Below are positions 19,340 through 27,347 of a stretch of DNA of 56,158 nucleotides, in pieces. The position numbers and the translations under genes were made by a program. Source of the DNA: a virus; IMG/VR virus record IMGVR_UViG_3300022902_001182, positions 1-56,158 of that record, one strand, 5' to 3'. Each line of letters begins with the position of its first letter. Position 1 is the stretch's first letter. The notes below the pieces were generated by a model. The model saw only the letters and a program-made list of their open reading frames with translations. It had not been told where the DNA came from and did not search any database.

Positions 19340-20721
19340 TATGGTCCTTCAAACGGGCGATCGGTGGTATGGGCGAATCTCTCATTCCCTATATATCCTT
19401 TACCTTTATGAGTATTCCACTTCGCTTCTCTCTGTTGAAAGCCGTGGCTGTTGCTGGTCACAAACGCTGGCCAAGTGCCGCTGCGGAAGGCGGTGTCCTT
19501 TTTGACCCTGGCAAATGGTCCGGATGCTCTTATCATTGCCGGTCTATACTCCCAATGCCAGCGCTCTTTTGGTACGGTTCTGATAAACCCATATTCTACT
19601 GCATGTTTCGTGAGCCACGCATAAGATGTTCCGCCGACGCCGCCGGTGCTAAAATCAACCGCGATGCCAGACTGGTGGCTTGAGGTGCCTGGTTTTGCTG
19701 CGAAGCCAGGACGATGCAGGTTTTTATTATAAAGCTCTGTCTGTTTTTCCATCGTCCTAAAACCCGAGTTGACTAATAATTCCACGCCGTCTTTTTTCGC
19801 ATCTGCTATCATTTTTTTTAGGTATTTACTAAAAGGTGTTCCGCCGGGGGTTTTTTTCGCTATAACATATATATCTCTGTTTGGTCCGAAGCCTTTACCT
19901 GGGTTCCCCTTGATATAGTCCAATTCTATGGGTCCGAGTGACTTTCCTCCTGCCCATGCAATATTATTTTTTGCTTTCACCAGTTCTTCTAAGAGAGCAG
20001 AAGGACCACAAGGAGGTGGACTGACTGATCCGCTGACTATAGCGGAGTTACCGCTCGTGCCAGCAGTTGCAGGTTTGCCAACAGAGCCAGGAACGTTAGT
20101 GTCAGTTCCTTTTCCTACACCACGCTTGGAGTTGGGGGAACCCTTCTTTTTGTTTGCACCTGCCACACCACCTGTGGATCCTGGTTTGACCTTAGTCTTT
20201 GAGTGATTTTCAGGGCATTCCCATATAATTGAACTAAATCCGGCGGTAAATGGCACAGATTGTTCAAGCAGTTCTAGTATCCTACCATTTTGGTACCTTA
20301 GTGCAGTATGATGTTTATCTATGTGTTTGACCCGAACAAGACGTCCAGGATTGTGACCGGTGCCGACGCCGGGGTCATTGCTTATATATTCGGGGTACAT
20401 ATCTATAACTTGTGCGTCGTTTTGACTTCTTGGTAGTGGTAGATGTGCATGAATTTCTGGGATTCTTGCTCTCACTATTATAGGACTAGGCATGGCAGTC
20501 ATAGTGTTTGCATGAATTTCTGAGGTCCTCAATATAATTGCGGTATGCTCAGTTAGCTGATCTTCTTTGTCTGGTTGATATTTCCGAATTGCTTCAGCAT
20601 GAACAACGCCGAGGAAATTGTCATTTAGATTAAGAGGGCGCTTGATACGAGGCTTGACACGGTTCGGTATCTTTGATATCTTTTTGTCAACGTTGATATT
20701 TTGTTTTGGTGTACTAGCCAT
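19339..20721 (-). CDS. Baseplate hub/spike protein with M15 (VanY-type) peptidase domain
   Basis: 460 aa from ATG at 20721; a longer TTG start at 20742 in the same frame lacks a ribosome site and overlaps the gene before it. Residues about 75-150 look like an OB-fold hub segment (ISNDPGVGTGHNPGRLVRV). A Gly/Ser/Lys linker (about 175-235) follows, then a D-Ala-D-Ala carboxypeptidase/L-Ala-D-Glu peptidase domain. The zinc site is clear: SSHQSGIAVDF gives H349 and D356, and RWHWEY gives catalytic E391-region and H389. The protein should cut peptide cross-links in peptidoglycan as the tail tube penetrates, the role T4 gp5 performs with a lysozyme domain. Finding a peptidase in place of a glycosidase is a known variation among phages. 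Confidence 0.88.
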   Translation of the reverse strand: MASTPKQNINVDKKISKIPNRVKPRIKRPLNLNDNFLGVVHAEAIRKYQPDKEDQLTEHTAIILRTSEIHANTMTAMPSPIIVRARIPEIHAHLPLPRSQNDAQVIDMYPEYISNDPGVGTGHNPGRLVRVKHIDKHHTALRYQNGRILELLEQSVPFTAGFSSIIWECPENHSKTKVKPGSTGGVAGANKKKGSPNSKRGVGKGTDTNVPGSVGKPATAGTSGNSAIVSGSVSPPPCGPSALLEELVKAKNNIAWAGGKSLGPIELDYIKGNPGKGFGPNRDIYVIAKKTPGGTPFSKYLKKMIADAKKDGVELLVNSGFRTMEKQTELYNKNLHRPGFAAKPGTSSHQSGIAVDFSTGGVGGTSYAWLTKHAVEYGFIRTVPKERWHWEYRPAMIRASGPFARVKKDTAFRSGTWPAFVTSNSHGFQQREAKWNTHKGKGYIGNERFAHTTDRPFEGP

Positions 20722-21025
20722 TATTCTGGTTGAGGATATCAAATAATTGTTGTTTGTCCATATCGTTCAACTCATTATTTGTCTGTCCTTGCTCCTTTTT
20801 ATGTACTAGCGTTGCTAGCTTTACCAATTGTTCATTACTCCTTTGAAGAGTTTCTACAAATTTGGCAGCGGTAGCTCCGGAGTCTGCATATCTTTCTTTT
20901 GAAACACTCATGAACTCTTTAAGCTCAGACAGAAGACCTTCTGTCTCCTGCCTGTCATTCTTTATATTTTCTAAGGCTTGTTCTATAAGTCCTTCAAGTT
21001 TTTTTACCACGTTGTCTACCTCCAC
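20714..21025 (-). CDS. Small coiled-coil protein of the baseplate/sigma block (103 aa)
   Basis: 103 aa, almost entirely charged heptad-like helix (for example KLEGLIEQALENI, then LLSELKEFMSV and TLQRSNEQLVKLATLV). No signal peptide, membrane segment or catalytic motif. It lies between the gp55-like sigma factor and the gp5-like gene and overlaps the start of the latter by 8 bases. It could be a chaperone, a tail component or a transcription accessory factor; the sequence does not decide. It is accepted as a gene because it fills the operon with normal overlaps and has clear coding character. Confidence 0.7.
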   Translation of the reverse strand: MEVDNVVKKLEGLIEQALENIKNDRQETEGLLSELKEFMSVSKERYADSGATAAKFVETLQRSNEQLVKLATLVHKKEQGQTNNELNDMDKQQLFDILNQNNG

Positions 21026-21052
21026 ATTTCTGCTATATTAAGTAGGTCGCGA

Positions 21053-21805
21053 CTAAAAAACTCCATTATCCCATTTGTGCTTAAACGCCCTGTAGCGTTG
21101 ACGCAGTTTATTTAGGCAACCGACTATTTGTTTGGTGTTGAGTCCCGTGATTTCTCTCATATACAAATAAACTGCCTTCTTGTTGAAAATTTCTATTTGT
21201 TCTATATTACCCATGAGGGTCAGTATGGCATCCAGAACCTTCTTCTCGTTTTCTTTAAGTTGCAGTTTTTGCCATGATGATATTTCATTGGTCAACGACA
21301 TCCAAAACTCATAATCAACTTGATCATCTAATATGCCTTTACTGGAACTAATTTCAGCAATTTCAACTTCGCGAAGAATACTGTCATAATTTGTTTCTCT
21401 CTTATTCTTTAGATTTTGTTTCTTTGCCTTGTGCGTAAACCAATTTTTTGTAACCACTGAGAAATAGGAAAATGCTTTTGTTCCTTTTGACGGATCAAAC
21501 TTCCCAAGAATAGTGGTGAGCCATATTTTACAATCTTCTTTGTGATAATCTATGTTTTCTAAAGAGGTGAACTTATAAGTATACACAATCTTATCAACTA
21601 GATTATCAAAGGCTGGCTGTATCTGATCTATATAAAGTTTCGTTCTTACTCTGATATCTTCGGTGGCGCAATAATCTACAATCGCTTGTTCTGTATCTGA
21701 TGTAAAATAATATTTTACGGTCTTTTTATTTTTAGCCTTGGCTTTAGTCTTAGCTTTAGTCTTAGCTTTGGCTTTAGTTTTAACTTTGGCTTTAGTTTTA
21801 ATCAT
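21053..21805 (-). CDS. 55: Late-transcription sigma factor, T4 gp55-like, with basic N-terminal tail
   Basis: 250 aa. Residues about 60-145 match region 2 of gp55-type sigma factors: a DNLVDKIVYTYKF helix, then ILGKFDPSKGTKAFSYFSVV and TKNWFTHKAKK, the segment that contacts core polymerase and the late promoter -10 element. In T4, gp55 with gp33 and the sliding clamp directs late transcription from TATAAATA. Unusual here is the first 27 residues or so, an almost pure Lys/Ala/Thr/Val tail (KTKAKAKTK units) encoded by short in-frame repeats on AAA-GCC/GCT and ACT codons. It overlaps the next upstream gene by 8 bases. Family assignment is strong; a DNA-binding or charge role for the tail is inference. 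Confidence 0.88.
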   Translation of the reverse strand: MIKTKAKVKTKAKAKTKAKTKAKAKNKKTVKYYFTSDTEQAIVDYCATEDIRVRTKLYIDQIQPAFDNLVDKIVYTYKFTSLENIDYHKEDCKIWLTTILGKFDPSKGTKAFSYFSVVTKNWFTHKAKKQNLKNKRETNYDSILREVEIAEISSSKGILDDQVDYEFWMSLTNEISSWQKLQLKENEKKVLDAILTLMGNIEQIEIFNKKAVYLYMREITGLNTKQIVGCLNKLRQRYRAFKHKWDNGVF

Positions 21806-22124
21806 GCGAGACTTCTATCTGTTCATCCACGGGGGTACCTTCTTCCTCTTCTTCTGCTTTTTCTATCCTAAATATTTCACGATATTCTTGCATATATTCT
21901 TTTGTCTCTTTGGCGTGTACCAATAGCCCAGCCAAAGTTTCATCGCCATAAAAGGTCTCTAACTCATAAACTGCGCCGAGGTGTTGCTCAAATTCCTCTA
22001 GCCTCTGATGTATATCTTCAGTTGAGTCTCCGATATAATGAAACTTATTAAGCATTTCCCGGATATACCAAAATAATAGGGCATCTAGTGCTAGGTTTAG
22101 CCCAAATAGTATCCAACCGAACAT
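21798..22124 (-). CDS. Small membrane-anchored acidic protein (108 aa)
   Basis: 108 aa. The first 20 residues are hydrophobic (FGWILFGLNLALDALLFWYI) and probably form one membrane segment or signal anchor. The remainder is a helical, charged domain ending in a Glu-rich tail. No known family. It sits between the zinc-ribbon gene (shared base at 22124) and the sigma factor (8-base overlap), so it is co-transcribed with the late-transcription block, but nothing in the protein itself suggests a transcription role. Confidence 0.7.
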   Translation of the reverse strand: MFGWILFGLNLALDALLFWYIREMLNKFHYIGDSTEDIHQRLEEFEQHLGAVYELETFYGDETLAGLLVHAKETKEYMQEYREIFRIEKAEEEEEGTPVDEQIEVSHD

Positions 22125-22384
22125 TATTTTTCCCTCTTTATAAAATCTTTTTTTGAGTCAGCGAGTTCTTTATTGGCATTTTCTATTGCGTCTACCACAA
22201 CCGCTCCAACTTTTTGTATATACTTTCTCTTGCTAATATCATTTCTATTTATTGGAGCCGATAGATTTTTCTTTAGAGTATCAGTTTTTCCGCAGGTGAT
22301 ACAATCAGTCTTTAGTTCTTTATATGGGTGGATTATTTCAAAGACACCAGAACAGGATATACAGTCATAGATATATCTTGGCAT
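22124..22384 (-). CDS. FmdB-type zinc-ribbon protein (86 aa)
   Basis: 86 aa. The N-terminus PRYIYDCISCSGVFE, with a second CxxC in DCITCGK about 18 residues later, is the FmdB/CxxC_CxxC_SSSS-type zinc ribbon, normally written as (M)PxYxYxCxxCG. Four cysteines are present. The C-terminal half is basic and helical. Such proteins are often called regulators, but their function is not proven. Neighbours on both sides overlap by a single base. Its place next to a gp55-like sigma factor makes a role in phage transcription possible, though that is inference from context. Confidence 0.8.
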   Translation of the reverse strand: MPRYIYDCISCSGVFEIIHPYKELKTDCITCGKTDTLKKNLSAPINRNDISKRKYIQKVGAVVVDAIENANKELADSKKDFIKREK

Positions 22385-22596
22385 TATCTTACGTCAAACA
22401 CCGGCTTTTGAGGTTCGGCGGTTGGAGTTATGCCAGTTTCAATGATTGGTGGGTTTACGACGAAGATTTCTGTGTCTTTCACTTCCAAGACCCAGTCTTT
22501 TAGCATGTCTGTGATATCAAGCTGCTCAGATAAACACTTTTGTAATGTCATCAATAATGAGCCAACTGCTTGGTTTGATAATTTTAAGTTTGTCAT
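22384..22596 (-). CDS. Conserved-looking small phage protein (70 aa), first gene of the sigma block
   Basis: 70 aa: LKLSNQAVGSLLMTLQKCLSEQ, then DITDMLKDW and a Val/Asn/Pro-rich end. From memory, without a search, similar short openings (LSNxAVGxLMMxLQ) occur in small proteins of T4-like marine phages next to the sigma gene. A gp33-like co-activator role would fit the place but is not shown. It is the first gene after a sigma70-like promoter at 22643-22671, about 45 bases upstream of the ATG, and starts with AAGGAAATAGAGT upstream. Confidence 0.65.
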   Translation of the reverse strand: MTNLKLSNQAVGSLLMTLQKCLSEQLDITDMLKDWVLEVKDTEIFVVNPPIIETGITPTAEPQKPVFDVR

Positions 22597-22642
22597 ACTC
22601 TATTTCCTTTTATACTTTTGCAAGTGATTTTGCCACAACTCT

Positions 22643-22671
22643 ATGATATAGAATTTGTTGGGTATTGTTAA
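22643..22671 (-). promoter_or_regulatory. Sigma70-like promoter for the sigma-factor block
   Basis: On the minus strand, TTAACA (22666-22671), a 17-base spacer, and TATCAT (22643-22648) form a good -35/-10 pair about 45 bases before the first gene of the block. Part of this element (18 bases, CTATGATATAGAATTTGT on plus, 22641-22658) is identical to the region upstream of the tmRNA at 42472-42489. It probably lets host polymerase make the gp55-like factor before late genes switch on. Confidence 0.55.
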
Positions 22672-22680
22672 ACAATATTA

Positions 22681-23673
22681 TTAACTTTCTATTTTCTCAT
22701 ATAAATCGCAGATGTATTTTGCAGAAAACCCATCGCCGTAGGGGCACACACTATTTTTGGAGATTGGGGCATGCGCCCAAATAGTTTGTCTCGTCAAATC
22801 TTCCGGTGTTTTACATAAAACGGAAAAAGTTCCTAAACCTTCTTTTCTCTCTGTATGGTCGCGACAAACAACACACGGTTTTCCTAGAAATGCCGCTTCC
22901 TCTTGTACGCCTCCGCTATCAGTTATTACAAATTTACACGATGCAAGAGAAGTTATAAATTCCTGGTGAGAAAGAGGAGGAACAACTTCTACATTTGTGA
23001 GGATATCTTTGTATTTAGTAATGGCTGGGTTTGGATGAAGCGGAAGTATAAATTTTAGATGAGGGTAGCGTATGGCTTCTTTGTTTATTGCGTCAAACCA
23101 TGCTGGTATCTCCTCTAACTTTTCTCTACGATGGATGGTTACTAACACAACGTTTGTTTCTGAAGTCTGAATATTAACAAGATTGTCTAGCACCGTATTC
23201 CCAACCTTGTAGAGATTTGTGAAGCCCTCACCCTCTAATACTTCCTTTGCACTCTCAGTAGGACATAGGTGATATTCTGTCAAGGCAGAGATAGCACGGC
23301 GGTTGAACTCCTCAGGGTATGGACTATACTTGTTATAGGTCCTCAACCCTGCCTCTAAGTGGAACACGGGAATCTTTCGGTGGAAGGCTGCCAAAGCTGT
23401 AGCAAAAGCAGAAGAGGTGTCACCTTGAACTAATACTGAGTTTACATTTCTGAATATATCTTCTTTATTCAGAATAGACTGTATAATTGTATCCAATCTA
23501 TTGCTGCCTGTGCCAACTTCTAGTGTATGAGTTGGCGGTTTGATATGTTTTAGAAGATCAACGTGCTGTCCTGTAAAAAATGTTTTAAATCCTATACCAC
23601 GGGATTCCATTTCTTCCATTACAGGCAATACTTTGATATATTCTGGTCTCGTTCCAAACGTTATCAATATCAT
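22681..23673 (-). CDS. UDP-N-acetylglucosamine 2-epimerase (WecB-type)
   Basis: 330 aa, slightly shorter than WecB (about 375). It starts with ILITFGTRPEYIKVLPVM, the family's GTRPE motif, and has FFTGQHVDLL, a VQGDTSSA motif, HLEAGLR, NRRAISALTEYHLCPT and VTIHRREK, followed by TDSGGVQEEAAFLGKPCVV with the conserved SGGxQEE. The enzyme converts UDP-GlcNAc to UDP-ManNAc, a donor for surface polysaccharides such as enterobacterial common antigen or capsules. It is the last gene of the sugar operon in transcription order, with a 6-base gap to the dehydratase gene. An 84-base gap follows, holding the promoter of the next block. Confidence 0.92.
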   Translation of the reverse strand: MILITFGTRPEYIKVLPVMEEMESRGIGFKTFFTGQHVDLLKHIKPPTHTLEVGTGSNRLDTIIQSILNKEDIFRNVNSVLVQGDTSSAFATALAAFHRKIPVFHLEAGLRTYNKYSPYPEEFNRRAISALTEYHLCPTESAKEVLEGEGFTNLYKVGNTVLDNLVNIQTSETNVVLVTIHRREKLEEIPAWFDAINKEAIRYPHLKFILPLHPNPAITKYKDILTNVEVVPPLSHQEFITSLASCKFVITDSGGVQEEAAFLGKPCVVCRDHTERKEGLGTFSVLCKTPEDLTRQTIWAHAPISKNSVCPYGDGFSAKYICDLYEKIES

Positions 23674-23679
23674 CTTATA

Positions 23680-24627
23680 TTACCATCTAAAGTTTGTCTT
23701 ATAGAACGTTGTTATACTTTTAACTTCTTCCTTGAAATTCTTCTGGGGTTGCCACCCAAGAGATCGTAGCTTATCATCGTTTACAGAATATCTAACATCT
23801 TGTCCTTCACGGATATGTCCAAGGTCAACATAATCGTTCCAATCCACAGCATTATCAAAATAAGATTCTATAATAAGTTTTACTACTTCTCTATTTTCTA
23901 GCTCTTCGCCCGAAATGTTATATATCTTGTCTCTTTGTCCCTGGGATATGACAGCCAATACAGCGGTGGCCGTATCCTCTGCATGGAGCCAGCATCTTAT
24001 CGGTAGACCCTTGTCGTGGAGCCTAATCTTTACACCACGCTGTAAACATTTTACGCTGATAGGTAAAAGCTTTTCTGGGTATTGGTGAGTCCCATAATTG
24101 TTTGTTGGCCGGAGGATATTGTATTTGATACCAAATGTTCGAGCCCAGGCAAAGATCAACATATCTGCTGAAGCTTTGGCTGCCGAATATGGATTGCTTG
24201 GTTTCAGGATATCCTTTTCACTATGAGATCCTGAAACAAGGTCTCCGTACACTTCGTCTGTGCTAAAGTGTATCAAAACTGGACGAGCGCCTGTATTCTT
24301 GGGTTTTTTCCTGATGAGTTCTAATATATTTTTTGTGCCAAGAATATTACTAGACATAAATTCGTCGCTATTGATTATGCTATTCCCGACATGAGATTCT
24401 GCTGCAAGATTTATTACGAAATCACAGTCAGGCAAATGAGTTAGTTTGGAGATATCTTGGTCAATAAAGTCAAAGTTCTCGTTAGTCGTGAACTCTTCTA
24501 GCGCATCCATGTTTGCTGCGTAGGTACATTTGTCTACCCCAAATATCTTCCAGTTCTCCTCAAGAAGCTTTCTTGTTACGTGGGATCCAATGAACCCCAA
24601 ACATCCAGTGACTACCGCTAACTTCAT
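23680..24627 (-). CDS. dTDP-glucose 4,6-dehydratase-like SDR enzyme (RmlB-type)
   Basis: 315 aa extended short-chain dehydrogenase. The NAD-binding TGCLGFIGSH motif is at residues 8-17; catalytic STDEVYGD and YSAAK (Tyr/Lys) are present, and SNPYSAAKASADML and RPTNNYGTHQYPEKLLP closely match RmlB, whose T-D-E triad does the dehydration. The reaction makes a 4-keto-6-deoxy nucleotide sugar, starting point for rhamnose and amino sugars. No RmlA, RmlC or RmlD gene is seen here, so the product probably feeds host enzymes or the nearby aminotransferase. It abuts its neighbours in the operon. Confidence 0.9.
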   Translation of the reverse strand: MKLAVVTGCLGFIGSHVTRKLLEENWKIFGVDKCTYAANMDALEEFTTNENFDFIDQDISKLTHLPDCDFVINLAAESHVGNSIINSDEFMSSNILGTKNILELIRKKPKNTGARPVLIHFSTDEVYGDLVSGSHSEKDILKPSNPYSAAKASADMLIFAWARTFGIKYNILRPTNNYGTHQYPEKLLPISVKCLQRGVKIRLHDKGLPIRCWLHAEDTATAVLAVISQGQRDKIYNISGEELENREVVKLIIESYFDNAVDWNDYVDLGHIREGQDVRYSVNDDKLRSLGWQPQKNFKEEVKSITTFYKTNFRW

Positions 24628-24628
24628 T

Positions 24629-24988
24629 TTAGTCTCCTTTCGTTATCCGGTATGAATCTTTATCAAAATGTTCTGTAGAAAATTCAAATAACTCAGAATC
24701 CTCTAAGGCTATCATCTGGTGTCTTAGCCCAATATTGATATGGAAGTTCATACCTGGAACAAGTTCTAACTCTTCGCACTTGGTAATATCATCATCTTCC
24801 CCATATCTTACCGTCATTCTTCCAGATTGTAAATAAAATACTTCGTCCTTAACTTTGTGATAATGCCAAGAACATCGTTTACCTTTTTCAAAATATAGAA
24901 GCTTACCACAATATTCTTCTTTGTTGACGATCCATTTTTCATAACCCCAGCCTTTGTCCACATGTTTTATTTCAAATGGTCCGCTCAT
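24629..24988 (-). CDS. Cupin protein, sugar-phosphate or sugar-nucleotide type
   Basis: 119 aa single cupin domain. The metal-binding motif 1 is CSWHYHKVKDEVFYLQSG (H-x-H, E) and motif 2 includes GMNFHINIGLRHQMIA. KGWGYEKWIVNKE at the N-terminus resembles the opening of mannose-6-phosphate isomerase/GDP-mannose pyrophosphorylase cupins and of phage capsule-locus cupins. A sugar isomerase or epimerase role is likely, substrate unknown. It overlaps the HAD gene upstream by ATGA. Confidence 0.8.
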   Translation of the reverse strand: MSGPFEIKHVDKGWGYEKWIVNKEEYCGKLLYFEKGKRCSWHYHKVKDEVFYLQSGRMTVRYGEDDDITKCEELELVPGMNFHINIGLRHQMIALEDSELFEFSTEHFDKDSYRITKGD

Positions 24989-25278
24989 ATCTCTTCTATC
25001 CTTTTTGTTTTGTCACATATTAGTAGGTCGTAGGAGGGCTTTTCATTCATGATAAGCTCATGGTGTTTTGCCCCCCACTCCTCTAATTGTTTTGCGGTTA
25101 AATCTGACCAGTCCAAACCCGTGTTTCCGCCGCGAGCGGTCCAGTAAATTATTGTATGCCCCTCTTCATATAGCTTATTTATCTTATCTATATTTTCCGT
25201 TATTGGCAGCGCATCCGGATAACTCCTAACTGCGCCGTGAGAACAGATAGTATCATCTATGTCAACATATATTTTCAT
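24985..25278 (-). CDS. Short HAD-family phosphatase-like protein (97 aa)
   Basis: 97 aa. The N-terminal YVDIDDTICSH has the HAD motif I (DxDxT), and YWTARGGNTG matches motif II-like TxR sequences of short capsule-locus HADs; a later ICDKTKR may be the end of motif III/IV. It is smaller than GmhB (about 190 aa), so it lacks a cap and probably acts on a small sugar phosphate. Both ends overlap neighbours with ATGA. Given the kinase and nucleotidyltransferase next door, a role in removing the phosphate of a bisphosphate intermediate is plausible but unproven. Confidence 0.75.
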   Translation of the reverse strand: MKIYVDIDDTICSHGAVRSYPDALPITENIDKINKLYEEGHTIIYWTARGGNTGLDWSDLTAKQLEEWGAKHHELIMNEKPSYDLLICDKTKRIEEI

Positions 25279-25667
25279 TTATTTATCTCAAGGAGGTTTG
25301 TTGTTGAATAATCCCCAACCCTCTCATAAAAAGAAACTCGGGTCGCATACTTTGCCCCAACCACTTCTTTACCTTCCCAGTCGCTGCCGATGACCATAAC
25401 GGAAGGTTTCATATTTTTTATTCTATCTTCAAGTTCTTGTTTTGTATCAAAAATCACTACCTCGTCTACACAATGTAAGGCTTGTAATAAGAATTTACGA
25501 TCATCCTCATTGTTATATGGGCGAGTTGGACCTTTGTTTTCTTTTACTTTTCTGTCAGAGTCTATTCCAACACACAAGTGAGAACCGAGTGACTTGGCAT
25601 ACTCTAACATCTGAATATGTCCTCGGTGAAGTATGTCAAAACAGCCATTTACCCATATCTTTTCCAT
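25275..25667 (-). CDS. Heptose-phosphate-type nucleotidyltransferase (HldE C-terminal domain-like)
   Basis: 130 aa. WVNGCFDILHRGHIQML carries the HxGH nucleotide-binding motif; VGIDSDRKVKENKGPTRPYN and EDDRKFLLQALHCVDEV match the ADP-heptose synthase C-terminal domain (RfaE domain II) more than TagD-type cytidylyltransferases. The reaction would join a nucleotide to a heptose-1-phosphate (ATP or CTP donor). It sits beside a PfkB-type kinase (26591-27346), which mirrors the two halves of HldE split into separate genes. No GmhA isomerase is present, so the host would have to supply sedoheptulose-derived precursor. Confidence 0.85.
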   Translation of the reverse strand: MEKIWVNGCFDILHRGHIQMLEYAKSLGSHLCVGIDSDRKVKENKGPTRPYNNEDDRKFLLQALHCVDEVVIFDTKQELEDRIKNMKPSVMVIGSDWEGKEVVGAKYATRVSFYERVGDYSTTNLLEINK

Positions 25668-26594
25668 TTAGTAATTTCCGTACCACGGACTATCAATAAT
25701 GGAATACACATTTAGTAGCTGTCGGATACCATCGTCTAAATCATATTTACACTCAAAACCTAAATCATATATTTTTTGACTGCTTACAATATAATCACGC
25801 ACATCGGGGTCTGATGTGAATTCTGCTGTCATTATTTCTAGCTGTGTGTGTTCTGCTACCTTTTGAGCCAACTGAAGCTTATTCATATTTATGGAATCGT
25901 TGCCAACATTATATGTTTCATTTTTGCACTTGTCCCAATTTTCTAGAACAAACATAAATGCCCGGCAAACATCTTGAATGTGTACATAATTCCTCATGAA
26001 CTTGCACTCGTATAATACTAAGATACGTTCCTTAAGGGCTTTATACACAAAGTTATTCACCAGCAGATCTGCCCGCATCCTTGAAGAGGGTCCGAATACG
26101 GTTGCTAAACGGAAAGTTACATGATTGTCAACTTCCTTATAAGCTTTCTCTGCCTGAACCTTTGTAACGCCGTACAATGAGATAGGGTTTAGCGGCGATT
26201 CTTCTGTACAAACCCCGCCGGCAGATGTTCCATAACCCGAGTTTGTACATGGGTAAATTACCTTTTGTTCGGGTCTCTTATTCTTTGCTATCCATTCATT
26301 AATCTCAAAGTTGATTTCTTTAGCATCACGAGGGCTCTGATCACACAAGGGGAAACCAACAAGAGCCGCTAAAGGAATAATAACGTCGGCGGCGGCCATA
26401 TGCTCTGATAAAATATCTTTATTTCTGATATCACCCTTGACAAACTTAAACTTATCAGTTGTGGCGTATCTCAGAAGTGAGGTGTGCTCATACATCAAAT
26501 TATCAATCGCTACGACTGAGTGGTCGGCGTCTAAGAAATGTTGTATCATTTCTGATCCCAGATATCCTGCTGCGCCCGTTATTAGAATTTTCAT
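25668..26594 (-). CDS. NAD-dependent nucleotide-sugar epimerase/dehydratase (308 aa)
   Basis: 308 aa extended SDR. It starts with the dinucleotide motif ILITGAAGYLGSEM; the catalytic region reads IYPCTNSGYGTS (Thr/Ser site) and LYGVTKVQAEK (Tyr/Lys). Residues FRLATVFGPSSRMR and the DVCRAFMFVLEN segment are typical of sugar epimerases and dehydratases. No precise substrate can be read. It abuts the nucleotidyltransferase and overlaps the kinase by ATGA, so it may act on the same heptose-type sugar, as HldD does, but HldD-specific features are not evident. Confidence 0.85.
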   Translation of the reverse strand: MKILITGAAGYLGSEMIQHFLDADHSVVAIDNLMYEHTSLLRYATTDKFKFVKGDIRNKDILSEHMAAADVIIPLAALVGFPLCDQSPRDAKEINFEINEWIAKNKRPEQKVIYPCTNSGYGTSAGGVCTEESPLNPISLYGVTKVQAEKAYKEVDNHVTFRLATVFGPSSRMRADLLVNNFVYKALKERILVLYECKFMRNYVHIQDVCRAFMFVLENWDKCKNETYNVGNDSINMNKLQLAQKVAEHTQLEIMTAEFTSDPDVRDYIVSSQKIYDLGFECKYDLDDGIRQLLNVYSIIDSPWYGNY

Positions 26595-27346
26595 TTCTTA
26601 TATTTTCCCTTAAAATTGTTTGGCAAAGAAACTCCCAAGGATTGTACAACCTCTGTAGAACATTCATTGGCGAATTTGATAGCGCTATCTATATTTGTTG
26701 ACATCTCATATTCCGCTACGAGTCCTGACAAAAAAGTATCACCTGCACCACAGATGTTTTTAACTTCAACTTGTGGAACTGAATATTTCTTCTTATTATG
26801 AGTGCATCCTCCAGGTCCATGCGTGACTATCAACTTTTTTGCTGCCCATTTTTTAACTAAATGTTTCGTAGTTTTATATTCATACTCATTTATTTTGATA
26901 AAGAGGCTATCCTTACACCATTCCCCAAGAAGCTTCTTTGTGTCAATAAACACGGCGGGGTGGTTCTTACAAATAAACTCAATATCATCTTCTAATAAAA
27001 AACCTTTGTTATAATCAGATACTACAACACTTTGGTATTTACTAAAATCAATTGTTTCCAAGTTTTCTATCCTGCTTATTTTTTTGACTTCTTCATCTAC
27101 TCGGACAATCATCTGATTAGTTTTTTTATCTACATATCTTATTTTCTTTATATCCTCGGAATTTGTAATAAAATCTACATCTAGACCAAGAGTCAAAAGG
27201 TTTTCGTATACATTCCCAGCCATGCCGGCGTTTGTGGTAGTTTCCATTGGAACGAAGATAGGGACTGGAGCCGCCGGACAAAGGCGGTCACACTTACCAT
27301 AAATGTAAATATCTTTACAGCTATCTCCGAGCAATAAGGTTTTCAA
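26591..27346 (-). CDS. PfkB-family sugar kinase, heptose-phosphate kinase-like (HldE N-terminal domain-like)
   Basis: 251 aa. LLGDSCKDIYIYG and RLCPAAPVPIF match the N-terminal region of heptose-7-phosphate kinases, and NICGAGDTFLSGLVA is the PfkB signature with its catalytic aspartate. About 70 residues shorter than the HldE kinase domain. Expected reaction is phosphorylation of a heptose-7-phosphate or similar sugar phosphate. With the nucleotidyltransferase gene it makes a split HldE-like pair. One base separates it from the gene upstream. Confidence 0.82.
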   Translation of the reverse strand: MKTLLLGDSCKDIYIYGKCDRLCPAAPVPIFVPMETTTNAGMAGNVYENLLTLGLDVDFITNSEDIKKIRYVDKKTNQMIVRVDEEVKKISRIENLETIDFSKYQSVVVSDYNKGFLLEDDIEFICKNHPAVFIDTKKLLGEWCKDSLFIKINEYEYKTTKHLVKKWAAKKLIVTHGPGGCTHNKKKYSVPQVEVKNICGAGDTFLSGLVAEYEMSTNIDSAIKFANECSTEVVQSLGVSLPNNFKGKYKK

Positions 27347-27347
27347 A

